Below are positions 12,988 through 13,965 of a stretch of 13,965 bases of DNA, in pieces (the first letter of the stretch is position 1; each line of letters opens with the position of its first letter). The stretch lies in assembly GCA_025927795.1 (NCBI GenBank), contig JAICKT010000075.1:1-13965 (forward strand), read 5' to 3'. The position numbers were made by a program, and so were the translations under genes. This DNA comes from Parafilimonas sp. GTDB lineage: Bacteria > Bacteroidota > Bacteroidia > Chitinophagales > Chitinophagaceae. Below the pieces are notes generated by a model that was not told the origin of the DNA, ran no database searches, and saw only the letters and a program-made list of their open reading frames with translations.

Positions 12988-13965
12988 TTATTCTCTCAGC
13001 AATTTTGTGCCCACCGCACAATCAAGACATTTTTTAAAATTGCAATAATTATTTTTTAAATGAATCAGCGACTGGCTGTCGAATGCATTTTTGTTTTCAA
13101 CTTTATATAACTTCCATTGTCGTGTAATCGTATTTTGTTCAGGCTGTAATTGCATAAGCCAGTTTACAGCTTTGTCTTTCCATACATGTTCATTTCTAAC
13201 TAAGCCATAAGCAAAAAGCACAGGTATAATTGCATTAATAATTATATGCTGAATAAAAGATTTACCTAATTGTTTTAGATGATATGCAGTTTCTTCTGTT
13301 AGTGTGTAATGATAATTCCAGAAATCATTTGCAGTAACATCAAACCATTGAAATATTTCGTTTGCATGTTTAGCAGTTTTAATTTTTGAAAAAAGATGCG
13401 ATGATTGATGAATAAGTATTGCGAGTTGCGCCAGCCTTAACGTAGGAAAATTATTTGGCCGCATTCTTAAAAAATCCGGGCTCCTGTTTATAGGTTGTAA
13501 TGCATATTTATTAGCAAGAAACTTATATTCTTTTTGCAACATTACTGCATAAGCGTTTTCAAATGTAGAATTGAGCAAATTAGCCTGCCCAAGCAATAAA
13601 GCTTCTAATTGGTTTATTTGATTTTTATGTTTTGATAAAACATTTAGAGAAAGCGATTTTGCAATTTCTTCAAAAGCATCAGCGTTTACTTTCATACCAA
13701 AACTACGTGCAAGTGTTTGCCAGAAAACTTCTTCCCAATGATTATTTACCTGTTGAAGATTATATATAATAGATTCTGATTTTTTTTCAAGACGCTCAAT
13801 TATTAACCGCTCTTTCCATGCAAGCCAGGCCACTTCGTTTAAAACAGGCAAAGCAAAAGAGCATGGAATAAAATCAGTTGCATTCATTAATCGCTCAAAC
13901 TTTTGCAAAGTAATTTTTGGAACTAAAGATTGCAGTTCAAGCGTAGTAATGTTATTTTCATTCAC
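12988..13965 (-). CDS. DUF2851 family protein, C-terminal part
   Basis: The frame is open to the last base of the window, so 325 residues of a longer protein are present; the GTG at the window edge is probably an internal Val codon. It matches the Bacteroidota family DUF2851 (about 420 aa): WLAWKERLIIERLEKKSESI, NHWEEVFWQTLARSFGMKVN, the FLRMRPNNFPTLRLAQLA block (which carries the RP-x-NFP-x-LR signature) and the C-terminal Cys cluster NNYCNFKKCLDCAVG. The Cys arrangement hints at metal binding (inference). Function is unknown; the protein lacks visible membrane segments and is probably cytoplasmic. It precedes gpsA on the same strand, with the inverted repeat pair between them. Confidence 0.88.
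   Translation of the reverse strand: MNENNITTLELQSLVPKITLQKFERLMNATDFIPCSFALPVLNEVAWLAWKERLIIERLEKKSESIIYNLQQVNNHWEEVFWQTLARSFGMKVNADAFEEIAKSLSLNVLSKHKNQINQLEALLLGQANLLNSTFENAYAVMLQKEYKFLANKYALQPINRSPDFLRMRPNNFPTLRLAQLAILIHQSSHLFSKIKTAKHANEIFQWFDVTANDFWNYHYTLTEETAYHLKQLGKSFIQHIIINAIIPVLFAYGLVRNEHVWKDKAVNWLMQLQPEQNTITRQWKLYKVENKNAFDSQSLIHLKNNYCNFKKCLDCAVGTKLLRE

Noticed and set aside
1..13965. CRISPR array, tRNA/rRNA genes, insertion sequences or prophage
   Set aside because: No regularly spaced repeats, no cloverleaf-like or rRNA-like sequence, and no transposase, integrase or phage protein motifs were seen on either strand.

Overview
The window comes from an AT-rich bacterial chromosome, almost certainly a member of the phylum Bacteroidota and probably of the family Chitinophagaceae (inference). 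The main reasons are: a DUF2851 protein, a family largely confined to that phylum; a Bacteroidota-type PAS-like/LuxR regulator; a carotenoid hydroxylase of the CrtZ type; weak or absent Shine-Dalgarno sequences; and several matches to the Bacteroidota -7 promoter element TAnnTTTG just upstream of start codons. No tRNA, rRNA, CRISPR array, transposase, integrase or phage gene was recognised.

Layout. Positions 1-249 (+) hold the C-terminal end of a CrtZ-like beta-carotene hydroxylase. It converges, with no spacer, on a minus-strand pair: a degenerate methylglyoxal-synthase-like gene (1405-1905) followed by a YbjJ-like MFS transporter (250-1395). An intergenic region of about 300 bp with a 21-bp palindrome and direct repeats lies upstream (1906-2209). 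Next, on the minus strand, is a class D beta-lactamase lipoprotein gene (2210-3046) whose signal peptide is encoded by a heptanucleotide tandem repeat. A terminator-like hairpin follows (3127-3148), then the 3' remnant of a YD-repeat-like surface protein (3201-3815).

The most unusual region is 3842-5439 (+). It holds two tandem paralogous PAS-like/LuxR regulator genes, each exactly 788 nt from start to stop and each carrying a single-nucleotide frameshift at a different place. Restoring one base makes each 262 codons. The first break is in a run of seven A's. The second creates a TAA stop that overlaps an ATG (TAATG).

The rest is more ordinary. There is a secreted Cys-containing hypothetical protein (5458-6240, -), Kbl glycine C-acetyltransferase (6427-7614, -), a small putative exported ORF (7790-7978, +), and a pair on the minus strand made of a secreted CotH-like protein (8221-9297) and a CDGSH iron-sulfur protein (7975-8202). 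A DUF1328 membrane protein (9486-9668, +) has a strong terminator. TyrS (9778-11055, +) is translationally coupled to an alpha/beta hydrolase (11055-11702, +). A 34-aa membrane micro-ORF (11709-11813, -), GpsA (11869-12867, -), a pair of inverted 14-bp repeats, and the C-terminal 325 residues of a DUF2851 protein (12988 to the window end, -) complete it.

The genes do not form one pathway. Housekeeping metabolism (TyrS, GpsA, Kbl) is mixed with accessory genes (beta-lactamase, degenerate MgsA, regulator duplication). I see no clear novel multi-gene system. The doubly broken regulator duplication and the catalytically degenerate MgsA homologue are the items most worth following.
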